The notes below the pieces were generated by a model. That model did no database searches. It worked only from the letters and a program-made list of their open reading frames with translations, and was not told where the DNA came from. A stretch of DNA of 64,000 nt, taken from assembly GCA_036186865.1 (NCBI GenBank), contig AP025042.1:16733200-16797199 (forward strand), in the 5' to 3' direction. Below, piece by piece: positions 9,486 to 19,513 of this stretch. This stretch comes from Eustoma russellianum (Eukaryota; Streptophyta; Magnoliopsida; Gentianales; Gentianaceae). Position 1 is the stretch's first letter. Each line of letters starts with the position of its first letter. Both the position numbers and the translations under genes were made by a program.

Positions 9486-11230
9486 ATGGGCAAGAACAAA
9501 CCATTTCAAAAGAGAAAACCCAGCAGTAATAAAATTGCAAAAAAAGGTGCTTCTGGTTCCAGGAAATTTTCATTAAAGGATCAGCTTGAAGAGTCAGTGG
9601 AGGAAGATCCTAGCGATTCTTTTTCCTTTCAGGATGGCTCAGGTGATGAGGGTAACTCTGATGTTGCATGCATCATTGAAGGTTTGCATGTGGTAATTCC
9701 TGTGCAGATGGATGTTGGATCGGCTAAGGGAAGGTCTGATCTGCCATCTGGCGTGTATGATGTAGATGGTCCTTTGTTGAACAAGGATGAAATTTTGCAG
9801 GGGAGGTGGATAGTTTGGTTCCGGTTGTTCCTGCTGGGTCTCCAGATTTGAATTCTAGAGAATTGTGCAACACGGTTGTGATGGGGACCTCACCTTCTCC
9901 TGATGGGACTCATGAGAGACAAAACAGTGATTGCTGTCTCGTGCCACCTGCTCAGATGGGACAAAAAGTACACGCTTCCTTGGTTGCTGGACTGGATATT
10001 GCCCATCAGTCCATTCCTGGTTCAAACGGTGCCTCCAGTGAACCAGTTGATGGACTTAAATCTCCAGTTCTGTCCAGAAACACTCCTTCCTTTAAATCCT
10101 GGAACTCACTCTTCCCAACTAATCGAAAGGATGAGTGTTGCATGAAGTTAAAAGAGCATGATGACATTAGATCTGGGGCGGTCCATCTGGATGTGGAGAA
10201 CCTTACGCTTGAAGAGCCTTTACAGACAAGTCTTATAGGTTGTTTCACTGGACGGTTTCCGGGGAAGCAGGCTGTTTTTACTCTAACTAGAGCTTGGAAG
10301 GTTAAGCATAGAGTTGAATTTCATCCTTCGAGTTGGCTTATTTTCAAATTCCAATCCCTGTTAGATCTTGAGCAGGTTCTGTCTGCTGGTCCGTACTTCA
10401 TATATGGAAGAATCCTTATCCTTAAAAAGATGCCTTTGTTGTTTGACTTTGGGCCAGAAGAGATGGCTATTGTTCCTGTTTGGGTTAAATTCCCCAACCT
10501 CCCTGTCAGTTTGTGGAAAGAGGAATACCTTTCCAAGATCAGCAGTCAATTGGGTAAACCTTTAATGGCGGATCTCCTCACTACTAAGATGGAAATCTAG
10601 AGCTATGCTAGAGTCCTAGTTGAGGTGGATTTGAGTAAACCATTGCTCAAGACTTTAGACATTCATTTGTCTAATGGTAAGAAAATTACACAGATGGTGG
10701 AATATGAGAGATTGCCTTTATTCTGTGATACTTGCTTGCAGATTGGTCATTCTTCTGGGGTACATAAATCAAAGGATGCTGCTCCTGATGAAAGAAGAGG
10801 TGTTTGTCATAAGCAATTACCTAAGACTCTTTCGAAATCAAATGGGTTTCACACTAATGTGCACCGGCTTGTTGAATCTGATGTTCCTCTGGATGGTGTT
10901 TTAAATGGGAATGGTCTTGCTGCTCATATCAGCAATGATGACAAGGACAATTATCTTTCTGCTTTTGATCCTCCCCTTCCTGTTGGAGATGATAGACCCA
11001 ATGCTAATTATTCCCCTGTATATGAGCTGAATCATGTTCAAAGAATCAAAGAGCTGGGGAATGACAAGGATTTCATCACTGTTCTTTCTAAAAGACAAGC
11101 CAAAATCCAAAAGAAAAAGATTTTTGATAAGAGAAAGCAGGATGTTTCACATCTGCATGGGTTCCACTATCCAACCCCCATTATGATCATTAGCACTTGG
11201 AATGTAAGGGGCTGTAATAAGCCCACTTAG
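9486..11230 (+). pseudogene. ORF1 of the L1 LINE (DUF4283/zinc-knuckle RNA-binding protein)
   Basis: The reading frame opens MGKNKPFQKRKPSSNK at 9486, a basic start usual for plant LINE ORF1. A frameshift near 9805 moves it to another frame. The domain that follows contains LIGCFTGRFPGK, VEFHPSSWLIFKF, GPYFIYGRILILKKM and VPVWVKFPNLPVSLW, the recognisable core of the DUF4283 family in plant retroelement proteins. A TAG at 10598..10600 interrupts it. The remaining knuckle FCDTCLQIGHSSGVHK has lost its last cysteine. In intact elements this protein packages the LINE RNA with ORF2 protein. The gene is inactive as it stands. Confidence 0.85.
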
Positions 11231-14200
11231 AAAAAAAGGCTTAGTATCTTTTGCTAGGAAACATGGAATTCACCTGTTTGCGCTACTTGAAACTAAGTTA
11301 AATACCAGGATGCTCTCTCAACTGTTATTTTTGTTTAAGGGATGGAATCATGCTGAGAATTTTGCACATCATTCTGGTAAAAGAATTCTTTTGTTATGGG
11401 ATCCATCCTATGTTCATATCAATATTATCTCCACCTCGGCTCAAGTTGTCTTTTGTCAAGCAAAGTGTCTTATCTCTTCTAGGAAGCTTTTTATCTCATT
11501 TGTTTATGCTTACAACTCTGTCATTGACAGACGAATTCTTTGGAGTGAACTTGAAAAATAATGTCTTTCACTCAGCAGCCCATGGATTGTTCTTGGAGAT
11601 TTTAACTGCATCCTCAATGAGGATGAAAGGATTGGGGGCAGGGCAATTACTACCTCCCAGCTGCAGGATCAATTAAATTGCTTCATGAATTGTGAATTGA
11701 TGGAATTAATGTACTCTGGTTGCAAGTTCACATGGGACAATGGCTCAGTTAGATCAAGATTGGATAGAGTATTGGCAAATGCTCATTTTCTGGAATCTTT
11801 TCCAAATGCAGCTACTTCTTTTCTAAACTCTGGGTGTCTTTCTAATCACTCTCCTTGCATTTTGAGTTTACTTCCAGTGGTCAAAGGTCCATTTTCTTTT
11901 AAATTTTATAACATGTGGGCTGATAATGATGATTTCTTTGGCATTGTTTCTCAATCATGGAAGGAGAATGTTCAAGGTTCTGCTATGTTTAGACTTTGTA
12001 AGAAATTAAAGCGGCTAAAACAGCCACTTAAGGAACTCAACAGGAAAGTTTATTCACATATCTCTTCTAGAGTTGATAGGGCCATCCTAGATTTGGATGC
12101 ACTTCAATCCTTAGCTAATGCTTCACCATCTCTGGCTGACATTGGTAGTAGAGTTGCTCAGCAGAAAAAGATTACTTTGTCCTTGATGAATGCTGAAAGA
12201 TTGTTCTTCTCGCAAATTGCTAAAGGTAACTATCTTAGGCTTGCTGACAGGAATTCTAAATTCTATCATTCAATGATCAAGAGGAACTTGGCCCGTAGGA
12301 GTATCTCCTCTATTTAGTTATCTGATGGCTCCACTTCCACATCTATTGAGCAAGTTAAAAACCAATTTATCTCTTATTACACTGACCTTCTTGGCTCAGC
12401 TATTCAGGTATCTCCCATTCAGGATTCTGTCATCCTTGATGGTGGCATTCTTTCGGATGAAGTGTCTTCTTCTCTTGTTTCGCCCATTCTGGGGAATGTG
12501 GTTAAAGTACAATTTTTGCTATTTCAAAAGATAAGGCCCCTAGCCCTGATGGTTACTCCTCATACTTTTTCGAAAAAGCCTGGAGTATCGTTGGCCATGA
12601 TGTTACCAATGCTGTACTTGAATTTTTCAGGAATGGAAGGCTCCTCAAACAATTAAATCATACCAATATTGCTTTAATTCCAAAGTCCAATGATGTCACA
12701 AAGGTTCAAGAGTTTCGTCCTATTTCGTGTTGCAATGTTATCTACAAGACTATTGCTAAGATCCTTGCCAATAGACTTGCTGCTGTCTTGAATGGCATTA
12801 TGGACCATTCATATGCTGGGTTTCTTAAAGGTCGGACTATGATGCATAATGTGTTCCTGGTACAAGAATTACTGAGAGATTATGGGAAGGCCTCTGTCTC
12901 TCCAAGATGTATGCTCCAAATTGATATCCACAAGGCGTTTGACAGCATTAGTTGGGATTTTATTGAGATGGTACTTCACAAGCTCAATTTCCAACCTACA
13001 TTTATTAAATGGGTGATGCAATGCATCTCTACCACTTCTTACTCCATTGTAATTAATGGCTCCCCAACTGGCTATTTTCCTGGGAAGAAAGGCCTTAGGC
13101 AATGCTGTCCTTTATCTCCTCTTCTCTTTGTTTTGGGCCTTGAATACCTTTCGAGATCTATTAACCAGTTGCATTGTCTCCCTGATTTTAATTATCATCC
13201 CAAGTGCAGTGAGTTGAAGCTAACTCACCTTTGTTTTGCTGATGACATCATGCTGTTCTGTAGAGGTGATCAAACCTCTGTCTCTCTGATATTGCAGAAA
13301 ATATATGATTTTGAAGCAGTTTCTAGGTTAAATCTTAACCCAACAAAAACTAAAATCTTCACTGCTGGGTGTAATTCTCTTATGCAGAATTCATTGCTTT
13401 CTAATTATTCATCAGTGACTTTGCCATTCAGATATTTAGGTGTTCCAGTTGCTGGTTGTACACTTCAACTGTCATATTATTCTCCATTTTTGTGCAAGCT
13501 TATCCAGACTGTAAATCAATGGAAGAAGTACCATTTATCATATGCTGGCAGGCTTACTCTAATCAAATCTGTGATTCTTGGTATCTGCTGCTTTTGGCTG
13601 AGCGCCCTTCCAGTGCCCTCATCTGTGCTGAAGCAAGTCAATAGGATCTGCCTTCACTTCCTGTGGGGATGTAATGATAATGGTAATAAGAGGGCTTTGG
13701 TAGCATGGAAACAGGTCTCCCTGCCGAAAGAAGAGGGTGGCTTGGGAGTGTTTCAGTTGAAAGCTTGGAACAAGGCGCTTCTCATCAAATATATGTGGGA
13801 TTTACACTTGCAGAAGGAGTTGCTATGGGTGAAGTGGATGAGCTGCAGGTATAAACTCTGTTCCTCGTCTTTCTGGACTCTGAATTGGAGACAATACTGT
13901 TCTCCATTGATGAAATTCTTTATGTCCACTCGGGATGAACTCATTGAAAGCCAGGGTGGCATTGATCGGGCTATTTCTCTTATTAAGTCTTGGGTGTCTC
14001 ATGATAAGATTTGACCTGGCCTTGCTTATCAGTTCTTTCGGATCAAAAAACCAAGGGTCCTTTGGTTCTCGAAGGTTTGGATCTCATGTATTACTCCTAA
14101 ACATGGATTCATTTTGTGGCTTGCTGCTAATGGTCGTTTAAGCACTAAGGATAACATGTCTTTTTTGAGGGATGAAGGTTGCCTTTTCTGTAGTTCCAAG

Positions 14201-14452
14201 GAATCCATTAGACATCTTTTTTTCAAATGTGATGGGATCAAAAACATTTGGCGCACGGTGAAAAACTGGCTGCAAATGCCAGGCACTTTAATGTGTCTGC
14301 CTCGTATCTTTGCCTGGGGTCAGAAGGCATTAAGGAGGAAGAATAATTGGAGCATGCTTGTAAAATTGCCTTTGCTGCAGCTGTATACTACATTTGGCAT
14401 GGCCGTAACAAGAAACTTTTTGAAGGGAAGGCTCTTGGAGAAGGGGATGTGA
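11182..14452 (+). pseudogene. ORF2 of the L1 LINE (endonuclease-reverse transcriptase)
   Basis: The endonuclease begins IISTWNVRGCNKPT and breaks at a TAG (11228). It resumes with LFALLETKLN, WIVLGDFNCILNEDERIGG, FTWDNGSVRSRLDRVLAN and SNHSPCIL. The reverse transcriptase, open from 12788 to 14014, contains YAGFLKGRTMMHNVFL, LQIDIHKAFDSISWDF, GLRQCCPLSPLLFVLGLEYLS and the catalytic LCFADDIMLF near 13240. The C-terminal zinc-binding region (14114..14452) has the CLFC...H..F.C pattern. Stops near 11560 and 12317 and frameshifts through 12320..12790 disable it. The order and motifs are those of plant L1 LINEs; the closest family was not identified. Confidence 0.9.
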
Positions 14453-14624
14453 TTCATAGAGTACAAACACTTGTATATAGGGTCTTGATTACATAGTTTG
14501 GTCAAGTATGTGCTGGAGTCACTGCTGTTGCAGTTCTTGTTTTCACTTGTTGTGATTGTATGGGTTGCATCCCTTGATGCTTTGCTTGGTTAATATATTT
14601 CGCATTTTAACCCAAAAAAAACTC

Positions 14625-14635
14625 ACGTGGAACCA
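14625..14635 (+). repeat. Target-site duplication of the L1 LINE (right copy)
   Basis: ACGTGGAACCA, identical to 9237..9247, follows the A-rich tail. Confidence 0.9.
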
Positions 14636-14639
14636 GGAA

Positions 14640-15467
14640 TTCGTCGGCGAAGAATTTCAAAATGTGAGAAATTGGATATGCAGAACAAACCGATAGTAAA
14701 AGTGAAAAGAGATTTTGATATGAAAATTGAAACAAGAACAACACAAAGAGAGAATGAGAGTAGGAAGTAGAACTTGACTTGAAGCGTGTATTACACACTT
14801 TCTGTAAGGAATATTTGCCCCCACTAGATGCTGCAGGGTTATAGGCAAACTTCCTCCTAGGATACAGCAGCCAACAATCTCTAATCCTCAGCAAACGGGA
14901 TCGAGATTCAATGAACTTTCAAACAAGAGTAGAATTTAGTTGACAGAAGAACTTTGGATGCAATAGTTTTATATGATTGCAAGATGCATCTTCTAATCGG
15001 TTTTAATAGCCTATTTATAGGCTCTCAAACTCCAAGAAGACGTTGGTGGTCGTTGCATGGCGATTGGGTATGTCCCTTGGCGCATAAGTTGTAAATCCTA
15101 GTGAAAAGTTACTTCTGTTGACACATCGATCGATCGATGTCATCGATCGATGTCTCACAGTGAGCTTCAGATTCTCATCCAGACTACTTCGATCGATCTA
15201 TGTGATCGATCTATGTTGGACAGAAAGTTTCAACTCTGCACCTAGGACACATCGATCGATCGATGTGATCGATCCATATGACATCGATCTATGTCCGTCA
15301 GAATACTCAACTTCATTTTCAAGCCAAATGGATCTATCCAATTAAGACATAGATCGATCCATGTCATGAGTCAAGCTATTCTTGCTTATTTCAACACCCA
15401 TTCATCTTCATCTTTGATCTCATGCATCCATTCTTCATCCCATTGACTTTACAAACTATTATAACAG
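14640..15467 (-). repeat. LTR-like fragment
   Basis: On the minus strand this starts TGTTATAATAG (at 15467), has a TATAAATA box near 15010..15020 and a C/T-rich leader after it, as an LTR would. No partner LTR, primer site or purine tract was found, and the L1 LINE at 9248..14624 interrupts its downstream side. It could equally be an ordinary promoter region. Confidence 0.35.
15118..15368. repeat. Cluster of CGATCG/ATCGAT palindromes
   Basis: Within 250 bp there are repeated words such as ACATCGATCGATCGATGT (15122 and again near 15249), TCGATCGATCTATGTGATCG and ACATAGATCGATCCATGT. They are separated by ordinary sequence and arranged in at least four groups. The motif is self-complementary, so each group could pair with the others. 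Confidence 0.8.
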
Positions 15468-15776
15468 ATTTTTCGCGAACAGAAGAAGAAGCCTCTCTAG
15501 AAAGGAGAGAGAGATGCCGTTAAGTTTGTAAAAATTTCCGTGTACCGAGTTTCTGTAAATGACAAAAGCTGTGACCGCTAAAGAATTAGGAACCCAAAAA
15601 ATAAGAAAGCAGTAGCTTGAATCCTCCCGCAAATTTCTTTGAAGGAATCTGACCAAAGCAGAAAAGAGAGGTCTGGTGCTGCTTGAGGCGGAGGATGAGA
15701 ATCCAAAGGAATGTTGACGCTTGAAATTTGAGACGAAATCCCAACCAGTACAGAGATCGTTAATGAAAATATTCAA
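15459..15776 (-). CDS. Unrecognised open frame, 105 codons
   Basis: The frame begins MNIFINDLCTGWDF and includes a Ser-rich part and hydrophobic runs (YCFLIFWVPNSLAVTAFVIY, then LSFLERLLLLF). No family was recognised. Its start lies next to the LTR-like fragment and there is no clear promoter. It may be a chance frame or a remnant exon; it is listed only because it is longer than others in this gene-poor stretch. Confidence 0.15.
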   Translation of the reverse strand: MNIFINDLCTGWDFVSNFKRQHSFGFSSSASSSTRPLFSALVRFLQRNLREDSSYCFLIFWVPNSLAVTAFVIYRNSVHGNFYKLNGISLSFLERLLLLFAKNLL

Positions 15777-15779
15777 TGA

Positions 15780-17252
15780 TTCGGAGAATCAAAGCGTCTC
15801 TATTCAAGTTTACCAGCAGTGAAATTTCAACTTATTCTGGCCTGCGAAATGTTTGGGGAAAGAGGTTTTATTATACTGAGTTAATGATATTGTGATGAAT
15901 TTTTCTGTACATATATGTTGCCTTTCAATCGGTTTCATATTTGATGTCTCAACTTTATGTTCCACTTCTATGTCCAATGTATAAAAAATGGTCTTGCAAT
16001 AGAAGTGAAGGACGCATTTTTCCTTGATTTTAGAATATGATGGTATAAAGCAAAATGACTCACCAAATTGGCGGTTAATTGACACGCAATTTTCATTATG
16101 GGTCATCGGAAAACAAACTATGTGTGTTTCTCACATATGGATATGAGTGTGTATATACGACTCTTCATACCTCGCTATAGGCAGAAGTCTCTAAGATAAT
16201 GGAGTAATCTTATTGTTGTTTTAGATGGATGTCTTATTTTTACACATAGAACATAAGAATAAGAAAAAGAAATGTTGGGACAACAAATCTAAACTTCTTT
16301 CTAATTAGACTGACACAATAAAAAAATCATTATGTAACAACTTCGTGTTTAATTGATCAATAACGCACTATGAATGCTTAACTGCTTATTAACAATAATA
16401 AATCGGAATGATAAATACATATCTTTGTTATTTTTAAACTATTGATTTCATCTCGTGATTCATTCTTAATCATTGATCAAACAAGAGTTTGTGTTTTTAT
16501 CAAATAAGAGTTTGTATATATCATTAGCCTAAATCTTAGTGCTTAGAACAGAAATCGATCATAACATTTTAAAAAAAAAAAGAAAAAACTAATCCATCTT
16601 TACCAGAAAAAAAAAAGAAACAAGAAAAAGTACATATGATGAACATCTGATGAAGAGAGTCACACCCTTCGGCACATCTGCAGTTGGAATAAATTAGCAA
16701 ATCCAAGATTCAGTTCAATAATTCATCTAAGTCAACAACGTAACTGAATATGGTCATTCTTTTATCATACAGATTATCACATTATGCTTTCTCTCTCTTT
16801 ACAATCGGAAATACATGTATCTAGATGTATGATATCCATAAAATTTTAATACTATCTGAAAAAGTTAATAACTTTTATCATGTTTTCTGTCGCATATGTA
16901 AGATAACATTGTTTATATTAATATAATATTACGTACAATTTTATTTAAGACACATGTTTTTATCTCAACATTATGAGATTAATTCTCTAAAAAACAAAAA
17001 ATCTAGTATGACATAAAATAAAATATATAATAGATTATCTTCTCCTTTTCCAAAGGTCAAACAATTGAATACAAAACCCTTTCTATATCTCTCCATTTTC
17101 TCCAAACCACCACCAAATAAATCAAGAATATTCGAATAACATAAAACCATCAGATTCTGGCTTGGGATTGCGACTTTGAAATTCAAGCCCATGCAATTAT
17201 TTTCACAGAGACTATGGTGCTGAACCATGAAGCTTTCGTTGCTTTTATTTGA
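15780..17252. other. Intergenic region 3' of the VQ gene
   Basis: About 1.5 kb of AT-rich DNA with poly(A) runs near 16570 and 16605. Short open frames are present but none has recognisable content. Sequence just after the VQ stop codon contains AAATAAAAG (minus strand, near 17241..17249), which could serve in 3'-end formation. Confidence 0.5.
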
Positions 17253-17855
17253 TTAATTATACCCTCTGCTTTCCTCATACGAACCAAAACCTCTCTGTAC
17301 CTCATAATCTTGAAGATTCTGTTGACCATAGAACCGATCTACCTTTGTGAACTCGTACTTTGCTTCATGATTAGCTCCACGCAAAGCTTGTGTTTCTCCA
17401 AACCAATCGATTTGTTGATGGCTAGAAGACCCAAAGCTCATGTTTATAGGTCCTTTTTGATTTTTTGAAGAACCTGAAGTTTGACATCCGGTGTACTGTT
17501 GCACCAAGGCTCTGAAGTTGATGGTGCTTGCGTTAAGAAGGGTCGTCGGCGCTCGGGAGGATCCTCTCGAACGCCGTTTCAGCGGCTTCTCTGAGCCAGA
17601 TTTCAGGTTCAGATCAGCCACTGAATTTATGAAATTCTTCTTTGGCAACTGGGGTAGAGTGTCACTATCACTGTGTGGAAACAGGGTGTCATTCGCGATC
17701 CTTGAATACCCCAGAGGCACAGGGTCCATGAAAGATTCACTGCCGAAAGAGGATCCTTCTACGGCTCCAAAAGGGATTTCATATTCATCAATGGATTCGT
17801 GTGTATAGTTGTTATAATGAAAGCAGTCACGGGTGTTACTGAAGGTTTCGTCCAT
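17253..17855 (-). CDS. VQ motif-containing protein (VQ22-like)
   Basis: A complete single-exon gene of 200 codons. The ATG at 17855 sits in a strong context (GCCGCCATGG) and the stop is TAA. Residues 114-123 are FRALVQQYTG, matching the VQ motif FxxxVQxxTG. A basic patch (KPLKRRSRGSSR, about 90-101) and the phrase APTTLLNAS lie just before it, the arrangement seen in the VQ22-like group. The rest is Ser- and acid-rich and probably disordered. VQ proteins are small plant-specific nuclear cofactors that bind WRKY transcription factors and adjust their activity in defence and development. A TATA box lies at 17941..17948 and a pair of W-box-like sites at 18384..18395 (minus strand). This is the only convincing host gene in the window. 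The family is secure; the exact subgroup less so. Confidence 0.92.
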   Translation of the reverse strand: MDETFSNTRDCFHYNNYTHESIDEYEIPFGAVEGSSFGSESFMDPVPLGYSRIANDTLFPHSDSDTLPQLPKKNFINSVADLNLKSGSEKPLKRRSRGSSRAPTTLLNASTINFRALVQQYTGCQTSGSSKNQKGPINMSFGSSSHQQIDWFGETQALRGANHEAKYEFTKVDRFYGQQNLQDYEVQRGFGSYEESRGYN

Positions 17856-17940
17856 GGCGGCTTCTTGATGGCTTGGTGTTTGGTATATGATTCTACTGTT
17901 AATAGTCTTTCTATGAGGTTTTCATTCAAAGAATTTGGAG

Positions 17941-17948
17941 ATATATAG
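17941..17948 (-). promoter_or_regulatory. TATA box of the VQ gene
   Basis: CTATATAT on the minus strand lies 86 bp upstream of the ATG. With the usual spacing of about 30 bp it predicts a leader of roughly 55 nt, which includes the run ACACCAAGCCATCAAG. Confidence 0.65.
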
Positions 17949-18945
17949 AGAGTGAATGATTTAATTTACACTTTTGCCTCTCTAATTTAATATTCTTTTT
18001 ATTTGATTGGTCGTTCACATTGTTGCAATTTTATATTTTTAAAACTTAACCACTATATATCAACGAAACTTAATATTCTCTGCATTCAACTTCCACAACA
18101 TTATATCTTTTCTGGGATGTCCAAAATTGTTGTACAAACAGTTCTATTATAATCTTAGTTTCAAAATTATTATTGTAAATAACAACCAGTTCATTAATAG
18201 TATGTGATGGAGCATGAAGCAAAACTGTCAATTATTAGTAATTATTAGTGATTTTACTAATCAAACAATAGATTAAATAACGTACCTGAACTTTTTTAAA
18301 GTTCACGAACTAGACTATGGAAATAAGGCAGAAAAAATAGCAATAAGATTCGTAGAACAAGAATTTGCAAAAACACTACCAGCAGTCAAGGTCAAAATGT
18401 TTGATTTTATTTTTATTTTTGTAAGATTCAAAAGCACGGACCAGTTATATTATAAAACGAAGGCAGCTTCCAGGAAGCCCATATCTGGAGAAAAAGTGAT
18501 AGCTTAATACTAGAATTTAATAAGAGAAAGCTATACCTAATAATAGTAAATACGTCATGCTTGACTAATAAGGATACTGGAATTAAACGACAGCATCTTA
18601 ATTAATTACGTAGTACAATTTGTCCTTTTCTTTTATATTTTTTTCCTTTTCTTTTTAATTCACAACAGTTGGAGATGTAGCTAGCTTTATAAAACACGAT
18701 GTTACTTTTTATACATATAAGTACATCAATCTATTACAAGAAAATTATACAAAGGAACGAAGTCAAAGTAAAATCTGCCTAAAGTGGTAGAGCTCGTCCC
18801 CAATCAAGTTTAATACTGTACAACAATAATACTCCATTGTCTTACAGGCTTCTATCAGTGGCGAGGTATGTAGAGGTCAGGTATACGCAACCATATTCAT
18901 GTGTACCCATAATTAAAATTGCGTCAAATTGTGTCGATCAACTGA
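17949..18945. other. Promoter-side intergenic DNA of the VQ gene
   Basis: About 1 kb, AT-rich, with no credible coding frame. Apart from the W-box pair nothing specific was recognised. It ends at the TACTT target site of copia element 1. Confidence 0.5.
18384..18395 (-). promoter_or_regulatory. Tandem W-box pair upstream of the VQ gene
   Basis: The minus strand reads TTGACCTTGACT, two abutting copies of the WRKY-binding core TTGAC[CT], about 530 bp upstream of the start codon. WRKY control of VQ genes is common, so the site is plausible, but short motifs occur by chance. Confidence 0.4.
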
Positions 18946-18950
18946 TACTT
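18946..18950 (+). repeat. Target-site duplication of copia element 1 (left)
   Basis: TACTT, repeated at 24805..24809 directly after the right LTR. Confidence 0.9.
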
Positions 18951-19501
18951 TGTTGAAAGAAACGTGGTGAAGGAGCAGAGTAACAAGAATGAAGTGAAAC
19001 TGAAGGAGGCGTAAATTCGTCAAACACCTTAAGCATTGTAGCAAACACTTGCAATATCAATGCTGGACGACAAAAAGATAGTTACAGTAGATCTTAGCAT
19101 GATCAGGAATTAAGATTGAGAAGGAACAGCCAAGGTGTAGGCCTTGATCCACGTGATCAGTTGAATGAAGTGACACGGAACGCAGTGGTACCGCAGCAAC
19201 GAATGCTGAAGGTAGAAGATGGCGGGAAGCAGTTTAAAAAGAGTAAAAGGACAAGAAAGACCTTACGGTTATTTTGTTTTGTCTTTGTAAAGGAGGGACA
19301 TTCTTGTAATTACAGGAGTTAGTTTTTCTTTTTTCTTGTACTTAAACGATGTGAGCTGGATGTTGTAAGCAAGATATTCAATTCTTCCTTTTCTCCTGCA
19401 ATCTGATTGTTGTTTTCATCTCTCGCTGATTTCATCAGCCATATTGCAATTCATTCGTTTGCTTCTTTGTTTCTTCATTTCAAGATCAAAGAATTTTAAG
19501 G
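18951..19501 (+). repeat. 5' LTR of copia element 1
   Basis: Starts TGTTGAAAGAAACGTGG. The expected terminal CA is GG here (19500..19501), whereas the 3' LTR keeps AACA, so the left copy has lost its conserved end. It also lacks about 11 bp (around GACGAAGCAGAAG) present near 24299 in the right copy. Confidence 0.92.
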
Positions 19502-19513
19502 TGGTATCAGAGC
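19502..19513 (+). other. Primer-binding site of copia element 1
   Basis: TGGTATCAGAGC, complementary to the 3' end of plant initiator-Met tRNA, directly abuts the LTR. Confidence 0.95.

Larger units (their letters stand above)
9248..14624 (+). mobile_element. L1-type LINE, near full length
   Basis: A 5377-bp non-LTR element on the + strand bounded by the 11-bp duplication ACGTGGAACCA. It has a CT-rich 5' leader with AGAGAGAAAACTCTCTC, ORF1 with a plant LINE RNA-binding (DUF4283-like) domain and zinc knuckle, then ORF2 with endonuclease, reverse transcriptase and a zinc-binding reverse-transcriptase-associated domain. The 3' end is CCCAAAAAAAACTC. Its first 35 bp (9248..9282) duplicate part of its own ORF1 (11000..11034). 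Both ORFs are broken. Confidence 0.93.

Noticed and set aside
15810..16106. 98-codon minus-strand frame
   Set aside because: No family recognised, ordinary AT-rich composition and no promoter; likely chance.
16971..17228. Minus-strand frame just downstream of the VQ stop codon
   Set aside because: It lies in the presumed 3' UTR, is AT-rich and has no recognisable content.
19116..19322. 68-codon frame also present at 24420..24626
   Set aside because: Both are within the two LTRs of copia element 1, which is why they are nearly identical; no protein is expected.
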